Positions 24,428 to 34,051 of a stretch of DNA of 64,000 nt are shown here, one piece after another. Position numbers and translations under genes: made by a program. The notes below the pieces were generated by a model. The model was given only the letters and a program-made list of their open reading frames with translations. It did not search any database and had not been told where the DNA came from. Numbering within the stretch: the stretch's first letter is position 1; every line of letters starts with the position of its first letter. Origin of the DNA: Streptomyces taklimakanensis (GTDB lineage: Bacteria > Actinomycetota > Actinomycetes > Streptomycetales > Streptomycetaceae); contig NZ_WIXO01000001.1 of NCBI RefSeq assembly GCF_009709575.1, positions 1,116,001 through 1,180,000 of the forward strand, read 5' to 3'.

Positions 24428-24463
24428 GGAAGGGCCCGCGGGGGCGACCCCGCGGGCCCTTCC
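24428..24463. terminator. Bidirectional terminator
   Basis: GGAAGGGCCCGCGGGG (24428-24443) and its perfect complement at 24448-24463 form a 16-bp stem with a 4-nt loop. It lies between the converging small gene and the PhoX gene. Confidence 0.8.
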
Positions 24464-24513
24464 GCGTCGTGGCCTTCCGCACGCCGGCGACGCCCGGCCG
24501 CCGACGGCGTTCC

Positions 24514-26073
24514 TCAGGGGTGCCGGTGGCTCCGGTGACGTTCCCAGGGGCCGGTGATCGCCACCAGGATGCCCGGCTCCTGGATGCCGGCGAAGAGCGT
24601 CCGCCCGTCGCCCGAGAAGCACACCCCGGCGAACTCGCCGTACTCCGGCTCCTCCGTCGTCCCGATGTTCACCTCGTTGCGGGCCACGGGGAAGACCCGG
24701 CCCCGGTCGTCGGCGGCCATCAGGTGCTGGAGGCCCTCGCCGTCCTCGGCGATGATCACCCCGCCGTACGGCGAGACGGTGATGTTGTCGGGCCCGTCCG
24801 GGACGTCGGGGGCCGACGGGTCGCGGACGACGCCGAAGCGCAGCCGCAGTGTGAGGGTGCGGCGGCGGGGGTCGTAGAACCACACCTGGCCGTCGTGCGG
24901 CTGCCCGGGGCTGTCACCGGCGCGCGCGTAGGAGGCGACCACGTACGCGCCGCCGTCGGCCCACCACATGCCCTCCAGCTTGCGGGCCCGGGTGACCTCG
25001 TCCCCGGTGAACTGCGCGCGCACGGGCACCTCGCGGGCGTCGCGGTCGGGGACGTCCACCCAGTCCACGCCGTAGACGGTTCCGGGGCGCACCGCGCGGG
25101 AGAGGTCGTCGACGAACCGGCCGCCGGAGTCGAGGCAGCGGAACGCCTGGAGCCTCCCGGCGTCGTCGGCGAGCGTGCGCAGTCGCCCGCGCCCGTGCCG
25201 GAAGCCCTTCGGGGGGACCCAGCGGTACAGCAGTCCGTTGGGTTCGGAGTCGTCCTCCGTCAGGTACAGGTGGCCGCGCCCGGGGTCCACGACGACGGCC
25301 TCGTGGTCGAAGCGGCCCAACGCCCTGATCGGCCTCGGGTCGCGGTTGGCCCGCCGGTCGCGGGGATCGACCTCGAAGACGTAGCCGTGATCGCGGGTCA
25401 TGCCCCGCTCGCCGGCCCGGTCGGAGTTCTCCTCACAGGTCAGCCAGGTGCCCCAGGGCGTCACCCCGCCCGCGCAGTTGGTGGAGGTGCCGGCGAGGCC
25501 GACCCACTCGGCGAGCCTCTCCCCGTCCTCCGAGACCTCCACGACCGTGCAGCCACCCGCGGCGGCCGGGTCGTAGACCAGCCCCTCGACCGGCGGGACC
25601 GGGTGCTCCCAGTCGGTCCGGGGGCCCTTCAGCTCGTGGTTGTTGACCAGCAGCGTCCGACCGCGGGGGCCGTCGAACGCCGCGCTGCCGTCGTGTCCGG
25701 CGGGGGTGTGCTCGCCGCTCTCCAGCCGGGTGACGCCGCAGTGGGCCAGGACGCGGTAGGAGAAGCCCGCGGGCAGGGCGAGCACCCCGGCGGGGTCGGG
25801 CAGCAGCGGACCGTACCCCCGCGCCTCCCGGACCTCGTCCGGCTCCCCCCTCTCCCGTCCCCCCTCGCCCTGGGAGCCGAACGCGCCCGAGGTGCCCGCC
25901 AGGATGCCGGCCGCGCCGCCGGTGACGGCGATCCCGGCCCCCGCCACCACGGACCGCCTGGTCAGGCGCGCCCGACCGACTCGGGCGCCGGCGGCCGGGG
26001 CGATGGACCCGGCCGGCACCGACGGTCCGGTGGGCCCCGTCGGATCCGTCGGCATGGTCGGCGTGGTCGGCAT
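24514..26073 (-). CDS. PhoX/DUF839 family secreted phosphatase
   Basis: A 519-aa protein of the PhoX-like (DUF839) family, calcium/iron-dependent alkaline phosphatases exported by Tat. The N-terminus has LTRRSVVAGAGIAVTGGAAG with the twin Arg at 39-40, preceded by a Pro/Thr repeat tail. Family stretches include LLVNNHELKGP, GGVTPWGTWLTCEE, RFDHEAVVVDPGRG, YLTEDDSEPNGLLYRW, EGMWWADGGAYVV and PDNITVSPYGGVIIAEDG. Ribosome site GGAGAG. Three PhoP-box-like repeats upstream indicate induction on phosphate starvation. Confidence 0.92.
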   Translation of the reverse strand: MPTTPTMPTDPTGPTGPSVPAGSIAPAAGARVGRARLTRRSVVAGAGIAVTGGAAGILAGTSGAFGSQGEGGRERGEPDEVREARGYGPLLPDPAGVLALPAGFSYRVLAHCGVTRLESGEHTPAGHDGSAAFDGPRGRTLLVNNHELKGPRTDWEHPVPPVEGLVYDPAAAGGCTVVEVSEDGERLAEWVGLAGTSTNCAGGVTPWGTWLTCEENSDRAGERGMTRDHGYVFEVDPRDRRANRDPRPIRALGRFDHEAVVVDPGRGHLYLTEDDSEPNGLLYRWVPPKGFRHGRGRLRTLADDAGRLQAFRCLDSGGRFVDDLSRAVRPGTVYGVDWVDVPDRDAREVPVRAQFTGDEVTRARKLEGMWWADGGAYVVASYARAGDSPGQPHDGQVWFYDPRRRTLTLRLRFGVVRDPSAPDVPDGPDNITVSPYGGVIIAEDGEGLQHLMAADDRGRVFPVARNEVNIGTTEEPEYGEFAGVCFSGDGRTLFAGIQEPGILVAITGPWERHRSHRHP

Positions 26074-26125
26074 CGTCTCTCCCGTCCGCTCTGCGCGATG
26101 GCTCGGCGCCGACCAGCGTCCCCTC

Positions 26126-26158
26126 CCGTGGCGAACGGGGGTTGAACACCATCCGAAC
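26126..26158 (-). promoter_or_regulatory. PHO box: three 11-bp PhoP direct repeats
   Basis: Read leftward from 26158, three consecutive 11-mers appear: GTTCGGATGGT, GTTCAACCCCC and GTTCGCCACGG. The Streptomyces PhoP site is a direct repeat of GTTCACC with 11-nt period. The array lies 53-85 bp upstream of the PhoX start codon. Confidence 0.75.
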
Positions 26159-26166
26159 CGGACGGC

Positions 26167-27696
<1,530 letters not shown>

Positions 27697-28032
27697 GGGG
27701 GAAGTGCTCCTCGGTGGGTCGGCCGGGTGTGCGGCAAGAACGCTGCCCAGCGTAGACCGCTTTCGACTCGGCCGTCCGGTTCACCGGATCTTCCGTGCCC
27801 GTACCGCCTCTCTTCCTTGACAAGCACCTGACCAGGACGGCACGTTACGCGCGTAGAGAAACACACGGTAGGACCGTGTGACCGCTCCCCGCGCACCACC
27901 GCCACCGGACCCACCGGTCCACCGGCCCGGAACGGCACCGCCGTTTCTCTCCGCTTCCCGTCCGCTCCCCATCCGCTCCCCAGTCACCCCAGCACCTCGA
28001 TCACCACTCCAGCACCCTCCCGGAGGGACCAC
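27697..28032. other. Divergent promoter region of the acidic protein and nuclease genes
   Basis: A 336-bp gap with no gene. A TTGACA hexamer lies at 27817-27822, the palindrome TACGCGCGTA at 27846-27855 and the inverted repeat at 27862-27880. A single GTTCACC half-site lies at 27779-27785. Confidence 0.6.
27862..27880. promoter_or_regulatory. Perfect inverted repeat upstream of the nuclease gene
   Basis: CACACGGT, a 3-bp spacer and ACCGTGTG: an 8-3-8 palindrome about 150 bp before the nuclease start. It may be a repressor operator or a leader hairpin. Confidence 0.45.
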
Positions 28033-29865
28033 GTGAGCAGAACCCCGGCGGCCCGCACCGCCGCACTGACCGTCGCCGCGCTGACCTCGACCCTGCTGGC
28101 CGTGCCCGCCTCGGCGGCGGAGCCCGCCGAGGCGGGCACGGTCCGCGTCCACGACATCCAGGGCGACACCCGGCTGTCCCCCCTGGACGGCACCCGCGTG
28201 TCGAACGTCTCCGGCGTGGTCACCGGCGTCCGCGCCTACGGCTCGCGCGGCTTCTGGATCCAGGACACCGCGCCCGACGCCGACCCGGCCACCAGCGAGG
28301 GAGTCTTCGTCTACACCGGCTCCGCGCCCAAGGTCCTCGTCGGCGACCTGGTGAGGGTCTCGGGCACGGTCGACGAGTACCGTCCGGGCGGGGCCTCCTC
28401 TGGCAACCAGACGGTCACCCAGATCACCCGGCCGCAGGTCACCGTGGTCTCCTCGGGCCACGAGACGCCCGCCCCGGTCGTCCTGGACTCCTCCTCGGTC
28501 CCCGAGGCGTACGCCCCCCAGGGCGACCCGGCGGCGGGCGGCGACATCGAGGGTCTCCGGCTGCGCCCCGACACCCACGCGCTGGACCTGTACGAGTCGC
28601 TGGAGGGCATGGACGTCCGGATCCGCGACGCCCGGGTGGTCGGCCCCAGCACCGAGTACGCCGAGCTGTGGGTGACCGTCGAGCCCCGGCAGAACCCGAC
28701 GCGGCGCGGCGGCACGGTCTACGGCGGCTACGACGAGCCCAACCCCGGTCGCGTCAAGGTCGAGTCCCTCGTCCCGCTCTCCCAGGAGCCCTTCCCCACC
28801 GCGGACACCGGTGACGTGCTCGCCGGCGCGACCACCGGCCCGCTCGACTACGACCAGTACGGCGGCTACCTCGTGGCCGCCCGCGAGATGGGCACCGTGG
28901 TCGACCGGGGTCCGGAACGGGAGCGCACCCGCGCCCGGCACCGGAAGGAACTGGCCGTGGCCACCTACAACGTGGAGAACCTCCACCCCGGCAGCGACCC
29001 GGAGAAGTTCGACCGGCTGGCCCGGGGCGTGGTGGAGAACCTCGCCTCCCCCGACATCCTCGCCCTGGAGGAGATCCAGGACGACACCGGACCCACCGAC
29101 GACGGCACGGTCTCCGCCGACGCGACGGTGGAACGGCTCGTCGAGGCCGTCGTCGCCGCGGGCGGCCCCCGCTACGAGTGGCGCTCGATCGACCCGGTCG
29201 ACGGCGCCGACGGCGGCCTGCCCGGCGGCAACATCCGCAACGTCTTCCTCTTCGACCCCGACCGGGTCTCCTTCGTGGACCGCCCCGGCGCGGACGCGAC
29301 CACGGCGGTCGGCGTGGCGCGCGAGCGCGGCCGGGCCGTGCTCACCCACTCCCCCGCCCGGATCGCGCCCGAGGACCCCGCCTGGGAGGACAGCCGCAAG
29401 CCGCTGGTCGGCGAGTTCCGCTTCCGCGGCCGGACGGTCGTCGTGGTCGCCAACCACTTCGCCTCCAAGGGCGGCGACCAGTCCCTGCACGCGGCCGTCC
29501 AGCCGCCGAGCCGCTCCTCCGAGGTCCAGCGGCACCGCCAGGCCGAGGCGGTCAACCGCTTCGTGCGGGAGGTGTTGGCGGTGGAGCGCAAGGCCAGGGT
29601 GGTCGTGCTCGGCGACATCAACGACTTCGAGTTCTCCACCACCGCCCGGAAGCTGACCGCGGGCGGCGCGCTGCGCAACGCGGTGTTCTCGCTGCCGAGG
29701 TCCGAGCGCTACACCTACGTCTACGACGGCAACTCCCAGGTGCTGGACCAGACCCTGGTCTCCCCGGGCATCCGCCGCTTCGACTACGACATCGTCCACG
29801 TCAACGCGGAGTTCGCCGACCAGGTCAGCGACCACGACCCCCAGGTGATCCGCTTCCGGCCCTGA
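28033..29865 (+). CDS. Secreted endonuclease/exonuclease/phosphatase family protein with OB-fold domain
   Basis: A 610-aa extracellular nuclease-type protein. A signal peptide ends at ASAAEP (residues about 1-30). An OB-fold nucleic-acid-binding domain follows (GVVTGVRAYGSRGFWIQD, LVRVSGTVDEY), as in ExeM/NucH-like nucleases. The C-terminal half (from about residue 315) is the EEP fold with VATYNVENL, LALEEIQDD, the Asp-x-Asn of LGDINDFE and VSDHDPQV, giving the catalytic Asn, Glu, Asp and His. GTG start with GGAGGG 5 nt upstream. It probably scavenges nucleic acid; the phosphate link is suggested by function only. Confidence 0.93.
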   Translation: MSRTPAARTAALTVAALTSTLLAVPASAAEPAEAGTVRVHDIQGDTRLSPLDGTRVSNVSGVVTGVRAYGSRGFWIQDTAPDADPATSEGVFVYTGSAPKVLVGDLVRVSGTVDEYRPGGASSGNQTVTQITRPQVTVVSSGHETPAPVVLDSSSVPEAYAPQGDPAAGGDIEGLRLRPDTHALDLYESLEGMDVRIRDARVVGPSTEYAELWVTVEPRQNPTRRGGTVYGGYDEPNPGRVKVESLVPLSQEPFPTADTGDVLAGATTGPLDYDQYGGYLVAAREMGTVVDRGPERERTRARHRKELAVATYNVENLHPGSDPEKFDRLARGVVENLASPDILALEEIQDDTGPTDDGTVSADATVERLVEAVVAAGGPRYEWRSIDPVDGADGGLPGGNIRNVFLFDPDRVSFVDRPGADATTAVGVARERGRAVLTHSPARIAPEDPAWEDSRKPLVGEFRFRGRTVVVVANHFASKGGDQSLHAAVQPPSRSSEVQRHRQAEAVNRFVREVLAVERKARVVVLGDINDFEFSTTARKLTAGGALRNAVFSLPRSERYTYVYDGNSQVLDQTLVSPGIRRFDYDIVHVNAEFADQVSDHDPQVIRFRP

Positions 29866-29875
29866 CGCGAGGCCC

Positions 29876-29922
29876 GTCGCGGCCGTGTCGCCCGTCCGCG
29901 GGGCGGGCGACACGGCCGCGAC
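29876..29922. terminator. Bidirectional terminator
   Basis: A perfect 19-bp stem (GTCGCGGCCGTGTCGCCCG at 29876-29894 with 29904-29922) and a 9-nt loop between converging genes, 10 nt after the nuclease stop. Confidence 0.85.
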
Positions 29923-29965
29923 GGCGGCGGGTTCCGGGGTGGAGCCCCGGCCCGCCGGGCGTTCC

Positions 29966-30784
29966 CTACGGCAGGTGCGGCCCGACGCCGGGGTACCCGG
30001 GCCGGGGCCTCCCGCCGTCCCGCCCGTCGTCGGCGCCGTCCGGCCGGGAGCCGTCCGTCAGGTCCCTGGCCAGCAAGGTGGCCCCCGCGACGGCGCCCGG
30101 CATCAGGAGGACCGCCGCCAACGGCACCAGGAACACCAGCACCAGCGGCGCGCCGAACCCGACGGCCAGCGCCTTGCGCCCGCGCAGCAGCCGCAGCCGC
30201 TCGCGGACCGGGACGTCACGGCGCTGCAGGGCGACCGAGGTGAGTTCCAGCGTCAGGAAAAACCCGGAGACGGCGAAGCCGACCACCGGGACGACGGTCT
30301 GGCCGACGACGGGCACGAAACCCAGCACGAACAGCGGCGCGCCGAGGGCCAGCGCCCGCACCAGCACGTACAGGCTGTCGCGGAGCGAGATCCACAGGCT
30401 CCGCAGCAGCGGGACGTCCGGTCCCTCGGGGGCACCGCCCTCGGTCTCCTCCACCTTCTGTGACAGCGACTCGTAGAAGGGGTCGCCGACCAACAGGGTG
30501 ACGGCGGTGAAGGTGAGCACCGCCGACAGCAGTCCGCCCGCGAACAGCAGCACGGTGAACGTGCCGCGCAACAGTCCGTTCCAGGGCGAGGACCAGTCGT
30601 CGGCGAACGGCGTCGCCCAGACGGCCAGGTCGTCGGCGCGGAAGGCGAGGAGGGTCAGCGCCGCCGCGTACAGCACCAGGGTGACGAGGGCGGGCAGCAG
30701 CCCGAACCCGAACCACCGCCCGTTGCCCAGGACCCATTTCTGACCCCGCCCCAGGTACCGCGCTCCGGCCATGAGATCGCCCAT
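29966..30784 (-). CDS. EI24/CysZ family membrane protein
   Basis: A 272-aa polytopic membrane protein with four to six hydrophobic segments (for example FGFGLLPALVTLVLYAAALT and a long paired segment near residues 150-190). The cytoplasmic stretch LLVGDPFYESLSQKVEE is characteristic of EI24/CysZ-like proteins. CysZ in enterobacteria imports sulfate, but actinobacterial members are not characterised to my knowledge. The ATG at 30784 lacks a ribosome site and sits 8 nt after a TACCCT -10, so it may be leaderless; ATG 30772 is the alternative. The C-terminus is a disordered Asp/Gly/Arg tail. Confidence 0.88.
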   Translation of the reverse strand: MGDLMAGARYLGRGQKWVLGNGRWFGFGLLPALVTLVLYAAALTLLAFRADDLAVWATPFADDWSSPWNGLLRGTFTVLLFAGGLLSAVLTFTAVTLLVGDPFYESLSQKVEETEGGAPEGPDVPLLRSLWISLRDSLYVLVRALALGAPLFVLGFVPVVGQTVVPVVGFAVSGFFLTLELTSVALQRRDVPVRERLRLLRGRKALAVGFGAPLVLVFLVPLAAVLLMPGAVAGATLLARDLTDGSRPDGADDGRDGGRPRPGYPGVGPHLP

Positions 30785-30792
30785 GGCCGGAA

Positions 30793-30798
30793 AGGGTA
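30793..30798 (-). promoter_or_regulatory. -10 element for the EI24 gene
   Basis: TACCCT (leftward) ends 8 nt before the ATG at 30784. The dapD terminator hairpin occupies the -35 area. Confidence 0.4.
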
Positions 30799-30799
30799 A

Positions 30800-30832
30800 C
30801 GGTCCCGCCGCCCGGTGCGGGCGGCGGGACCG
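30800..30832 (-). terminator. dapD terminator
   Basis: A perfect 15-bp stem (CGGTCCCGCCGCCCG at 30800-30814 with 30818-30832) and a 3-nt loop, 19 nt past the dapD stop codon. Confidence 0.8.
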
Positions 30833-30851
30833 GAAGGCACCGGATTCGGGG

Positions 30852-31844
30852 TCAGTTGTGGCTGTGCAGCGCCTCGTTCAGACCGCCCCAGGAGCCGGAG
30901 CGCTGGAGGGCCTCGACCGTCCCGGTGGTGGAGTTGCGACGGAACAGCAGGTTGTTCGCGCCGGACAGCTCCAGCGCCTTGACGACCTTGCCGTCGGGCA
31001 GGGTGACGCGGGTGCCGGCCGTCAGGTACAGGCCGGCCTCCACGATGCAGTCGTCGCCCAGCGAGATGCCGATGCCCGCCTCGGCACCGAGCAGGCAGCG
31101 CTTCCCGATGGAGACGGTCTGCTTGCCGCCGCCGGAGAGGGTGCCCATGATCGAGGCGCCGCCGCCGATGTCGGAGCCGTCGTCCACGACGACACCGGCG
31201 CTGATGCGGCCCTCGACCATGGAGGTGCCCAGCGTCCCGGCGTTGAAGTTGACGAAGCCCTCGTGCATCACGGTGGTGCCGGAGGCGAGGTGGGCGCCCA
31301 GCCGCACCCGGTCGGCGTCGCCGATGCGCACGCCCTTGGGAATGACGTAGTCGGTCATCCGCGGGAACTTGTCGACACTGGTGACCGTGAGCTGCTTCCC
31401 GGCGGCGCGGGCGGCCAGCCGGGTCTGCTCGATCCGGTCGACCGGGACGGGGCCGAGGCTGGTCCAGGCGACGTTGGCGAGCAGACCGAAGATCCCGTCC
31501 AGGTTCTGGCCGTGCGGCCTCACCAGACGGTGGCTGAGCAGGTGCAGCCGCAGGTAGGCGTCGTGCGCGTCCAGGGGCTTGTCGTCCAGCGCGGAGATGA
31601 CGGTGCGGACGGCGACGACCTCCACGCCGCGGATCGGGTCCGGGCCCAGGGCCTGCGGCGCGGCGTCGCCCAGCAGCTCGGCGGCGCGTTCGGCGCTCAG
31701 CCGTTCGGTGCCGGCGGGGCCGGGAGCGTCGGTGAGTTCGGGCGCGGGGAACCAGGTGTCGAGGACGGCGCCCCCGTCGAGCGCGACGGTGGCGAGTCCG
31801 GCGGCGACGGCGCCGGTCGTACGGGGTGCGGGTGCTTCGGTCAT
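30852..31844 (-). CDS. dapD: 2,3,4,5-tetrahydropyridine-2,6-dicarboxylate N-succinyltransferase
   Basis: A 330-aa enzyme of the lysine/diaminopimelate pathway that transfers succinyl from succinyl-CoA to tetrahydrodipicolinate in the cytoplasm. The actinobacterial-type N-terminal domain is followed by a left-handed beta-helix of hexapeptide repeats (about residues 170-300): [55 protein letters not shown] and [13 protein letters not shown]. The ATG at 31844 is preferred over a TTG six bases upstream; no ribosome site is visible, but TAGCGT 6 nt before the ATG suggests a leaderless transcript. Monocistronic with its own terminator. Confidence 0.95.
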   Translation of the reverse strand: MTEAPAPRTTGAVAAGLATVALDGGAVLDTWFPAPELTDAPGPAGTERLSAERAAELLGDAAPQALGPDPIRGVEVVAVRTVISALDDKPLDAHDAYLRLHLLSHRLVRPHGQNLDGIFGLLANVAWTSLGPVPVDRIEQTRLAARAAGKQLTVTSVDKFPRMTDYVIPKGVRIGDADRVRLGAHLASGTTVMHEGFVNFNAGTLGTSMVEGRISAGVVVDDGSDIGGGASIMGTLSGGGKQTVSIGKRCLLGAEAGIGISLGDDCIVEAGLYLTAGTRVTLPDGKVVKALELSGANNLLFRRNSTTGTVEALQRSGSWGGLNEALHSHN

Positions 31845-31850
31845 GGCCAA

Positions 31851-31856
31851 ACGCTA
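31851..31856 (-). promoter_or_regulatory. -10 element of a leaderless dapD promoter
   Basis: TAGCGT, a good Streptomyces -10, ends 6 nt before the dapD ATG, so transcription would begin at the start codon. Confidence 0.55.
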
Positions 31857-31943
31857 ACCGGACACGTTCGGCGTGCGCGAACCGGTCCCACCGGCCGGAC
31901 GTGTCCCGGCCCCACCCCGGCCCCACCGCGCGCCGGCGTCCGA

Positions 31944-32933
31944 TCAGGGGCGCCGCCCCTCCGCGTCCACGAGGGCGGTGCGCAGGACGGCGGTGTCCCA
32001 GAGGACCTGCCCCTTCCGCAGCTCGTACCTGCTGCCGTCCGGGAACTCCTCGACGTGGTCCTCGATCACCGTCGACCGCGTCCCGAGGTAGGTGTAGGTG
32101 GTCGGGTCGAGGAGCAGTTCGTCCCTGGTCTCGGGGAAACCGGCCGACCCCTGCCCGCCGCCGTCGAAGTACAGGGCGATGGCGTCCCGTCCGGCCGCGT
32201 CCTCGACCAGGTGGTCCACCACCTTCACCCCCTCGACCGTGGCCAGGGCCCGGTAGAGCCTGGCCAGCCCCTCGTGCGCCATCGGGTAGGACTCGACGAG
32301 CACACTGGCCGCCCGGTAGTTGTGCGCGTTCCTCGGCTCCTCGGGGGCGTCGCCGGAGGGCTCCCCGCCCGCGTCGGACGGGTAGAACCAGCGGATCTTC
32401 TCCAGCACCTTCTCCGGGTCGTCGGGCAGGGAGGCGAGGAAGCGGAACCGCTCGCGCGGGGAGTGGTCGTCGCCCTCCTTCCAGTTCTCGGACTCGGGGT
32501 CGGCGTAGCGGTACCAGGCCTCCTGTGTGTCGGCCTTCTGGTGGCCGCCGTTCTCCGTGGCGCCCTGCCGGGTCCGGACGTAGACCCACTGGCCGGCGCG
32601 GGGCGCGGGATCGGGGATCAGCTCGACGGTGTCGGCGGCGTGGCGCAGCACGGTGGCCGCGTCCGTCAGTTCCACGTGCGGCCGGATCGAGGAGGAGGCC
32701 GGCGGGGCGGTGGTGCCGGCACCACCACCGACCAGGTGGCCGCCGGCGAACGCCGCCACGGTGACCGCGACGGCCGCCCCGGCGACGACCAGCCGCCAGT
32801 CGGACCGCATCCGACGGGTACGGGCCCCGCGTCCCGCCGCCTCCAGCAGTCGCTGCCGCCCGGGGGCGAGGCGTGCCGGGTCGGGGGTCGGGGCATGGGC
32901 GCGGAAATCGCGCACCCGGGTCATCTCATCCAT
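31944..32933 (-). CDS. CU044_5270 family membrane-anchored protein
   Basis: A 329-aa protein with a cytoplasmic N-terminus of about 45 residues, one membrane segment (LVVAGAAVAVTVAAFAGG) and an extracytoplasmic domain with WVYVRTRQGATENGG and LDPTTYTYLGTRSTVIED, the pattern of CU044_5270 family proteins. The start overlaps the end of the ECF sigma gene by 8 bp, with GGAGGTG just upstream, so the two are co-translated. That position, together with one membrane pass, suggests it senses an envelope signal or tethers the sigma factor, as anti-sigma factors do, though it has no recognised zinc anti-sigma motif. Confidence 0.85.
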   Translation of the reverse strand: MDEMTRVRDFRAHAPTPDPARLAPGRQRLLEAAGRGARTRRMRSDWRLVVAGAAVAVTVAAFAGGHLVGGGAGTTAPPASSSIRPHVELTDAATVLRHAADTVELIPDPAPRAGQWVYVRTRQGATENGGHQKADTQEAWYRYADPESENWKEGDDHSPRERFRFLASLPDDPEKVLEKIRWFYPSDAGGEPSGDAPEEPRNAHNYRAASVLVESYPMAHEGLARLYRALATVEGVKVVDHLVEDAAGRDAIALYFDGGGQGSAGFPETRDELLLDPTTYTYLGTRSTVIEDHVEEFPDGSRYELRKGQVLWDTAVLRTALVDAEGRRP

Positions 32934-33528
32934 GGCTGGACACCTCCGCGACATCGCCGACCAGGGTCGGGTCGCCGCCGAGTGCGGTGCGCACCTTGCG
33001 GCGGGCCCGGTTGAGCCGTGAGCGGACCGTGCCGACGGGGATGCCCAGGGCGTCGGCGACCTCCTGGTAGGTCAGGTCCGCCCAGGCCACCAGGAGCAGT
33101 ACGTGCCGGTCCCTGGCGGAGAGCCCGGCGAGCGCGGCGGCGAGGGAACCCGAGACGGCCTGGGCCGTCACCCGGCTGTCGGCGCCGTCCACCCAGTCCG
33201 TCCAGGAGTCGGCGACCGGGTCGGTCCCGGTGCGTGCGAGGGCGCGCAGCGTCCGGACCTCGTGGCGCCGGTGCCTGCCGACGAGGTTGGCCGCGATCCC
33301 GTACAGCCAGGGCCGGGCTCCGGGCCGGCCGGTGTCGTAGCGGGAGCGCTGCCCGAAGGCGATGAGGAAGGTCTCCGCGGTGATGTCGTCCGCCATGCCG
33401 TCGCCCAGTCGCCGCGCCACGTAGCGGTGGATGTCGGCGGCGTGCCGGTCGTACAGGCGCGCGAAGGCCTCGGGCCGCTCTCTGGAATCCTCGATGATGG
33501 CGGCGTCGTCCATCGGTGGGTCGGCCAC
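32926..33528 (-). CDS. ECF-type RNA polymerase sigma factor
   Basis: A 200-aa sigma-70 family protein. Region 2 is FARLYDRHAADIHRYVARRLGD with the -10-binding DDITAETFLIAF and RPWLYGIAANLVGRHRR; region 4 is LSARDRHVLLLVAWADLTYQEVADALGIPVGTVRSRLNRARR. The GTG at 33528 is chosen because GGGGG lies 7 nt upstream; ATG 33513 lacks a ribosome site. Its stop overlaps the CU044_5270-like gene, its likely functional partner. An array of GTTCAC-like repeats lies just upstream (33562-33600). The signal sensed is unknown. Confidence 0.92.
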   Translation of the reverse strand: MADPPMDDAAIIEDSRERPEAFARLYDRHAADIHRYVARRLGDGMADDITAETFLIAFGQRSRYDTGRPGARPWLYGIAANLVGRHRRHEVRTLRALARTGTDPVADSWTDWVDGADSRVTAQAVSGSLAAALAGLSARDRHVLLLVAWADLTYQEVADALGIPVGTVRSRLNRARRKVRTALGGDPTLVGDVAEVSSHG

Positions 33529-33610
33529 GAAATTCCCCCGTCTCTGCCCTGTGGGTGGTCCGTTCACCCGTTGTTGCCCGATGGGGGGAAGGGGGTTCAC
33601 GGCCGCGCGG

Positions 33611-33934
33611 TCAGTGGCCGCCGCCGCCCAGGTTGAGGACCACCACTCCGGCGACGACCAGCAGGATCCCGACGATCCTGGCCGCGTTCACCGCCTCGCC
33701 GATGAAGACCATTCCGATCAGGGCGATGGCGGCGGTGCCCACGCCCGACCAGATGGCGTAGACGGTGCCCACGGGCATGCTCCTGAGCGTCTGTGCCAGC
33801 AGCGCGAAGGCGACGGCGTACCCGGCGGCCGTGCCGAGGGTGGGCCACAGGCGGGTGAAGCCGTCGCTGAACTTCATCGAGGTGGTGGCCAGCACCTCGG
33901 CCAGGATCGCGCACGCCAACATCAGGTACACCAT
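33611..33934 (-). CDS. Small multidrug resistance (SMR/QacE-type) efflux protein
   Basis: A 107-aa inner-membrane protein with four hydrophobic helices, the standard SMR length. The essential membrane Glu is Glu13 in ACAILAEVLATTSMK; the YAIWSGVGTAAIALIG stretch in helix 3 is the family signature. It works as a dimer to export cationic drugs or guanidinium-like compounds by proton antiport. No ribosome site; TAGCCT 6 nt before the ATG suggests a leaderless message. No SMR partner gene is adjacent. Confidence 0.94.
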   Translation of the reverse strand: MVYLMLACAILAEVLATTSMKFSDGFTRLWPTLGTAAGYAVAFALLAQTLRSMPVGTVYAIWSGVGTAAIALIGMVFIGEAVNAARIVGILLVVAGVVVLNLGGGGH

Positions 33935-33940
33935 GTCCCG

Positions 33941-33946
33941 AGGCTA
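33941..33946 (-). promoter_or_regulatory. -10 element of a leaderless promoter
   Basis: TAGCCT ends 6 nt before the ATG at 33934 of the SMR gene; no Shine-Dalgarno sequence is seen. Confidence 0.45.
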
Positions 33947-33969
33947 TGCGGCCTCGGGAGACACCCGCA

Positions 33970-34011
33970 GCCCGGGTCGGTCGACACGAGCGCGTGTCGA
34001 CCGACCCGGGC
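33970..34011 (-). terminator. suf operon terminator
   Basis: A perfect 19-bp stem (33970-33988 with 33993-34011, core GGGTCGGTCGACACG) and a 4-nt loop, 41 nt past the sufT stop codon. Confidence 0.85.
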
Positions 34012-34051
34012 CGCGGCACCGGTGGTGGCCCGGTGCGGGCGCGAGGCGCCG

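Noticed and set aside
27779..27785. PHO box for the secreted nuclease
   Set aside because: Only one GTTCACC unit; the next 11-bp positions do not match.
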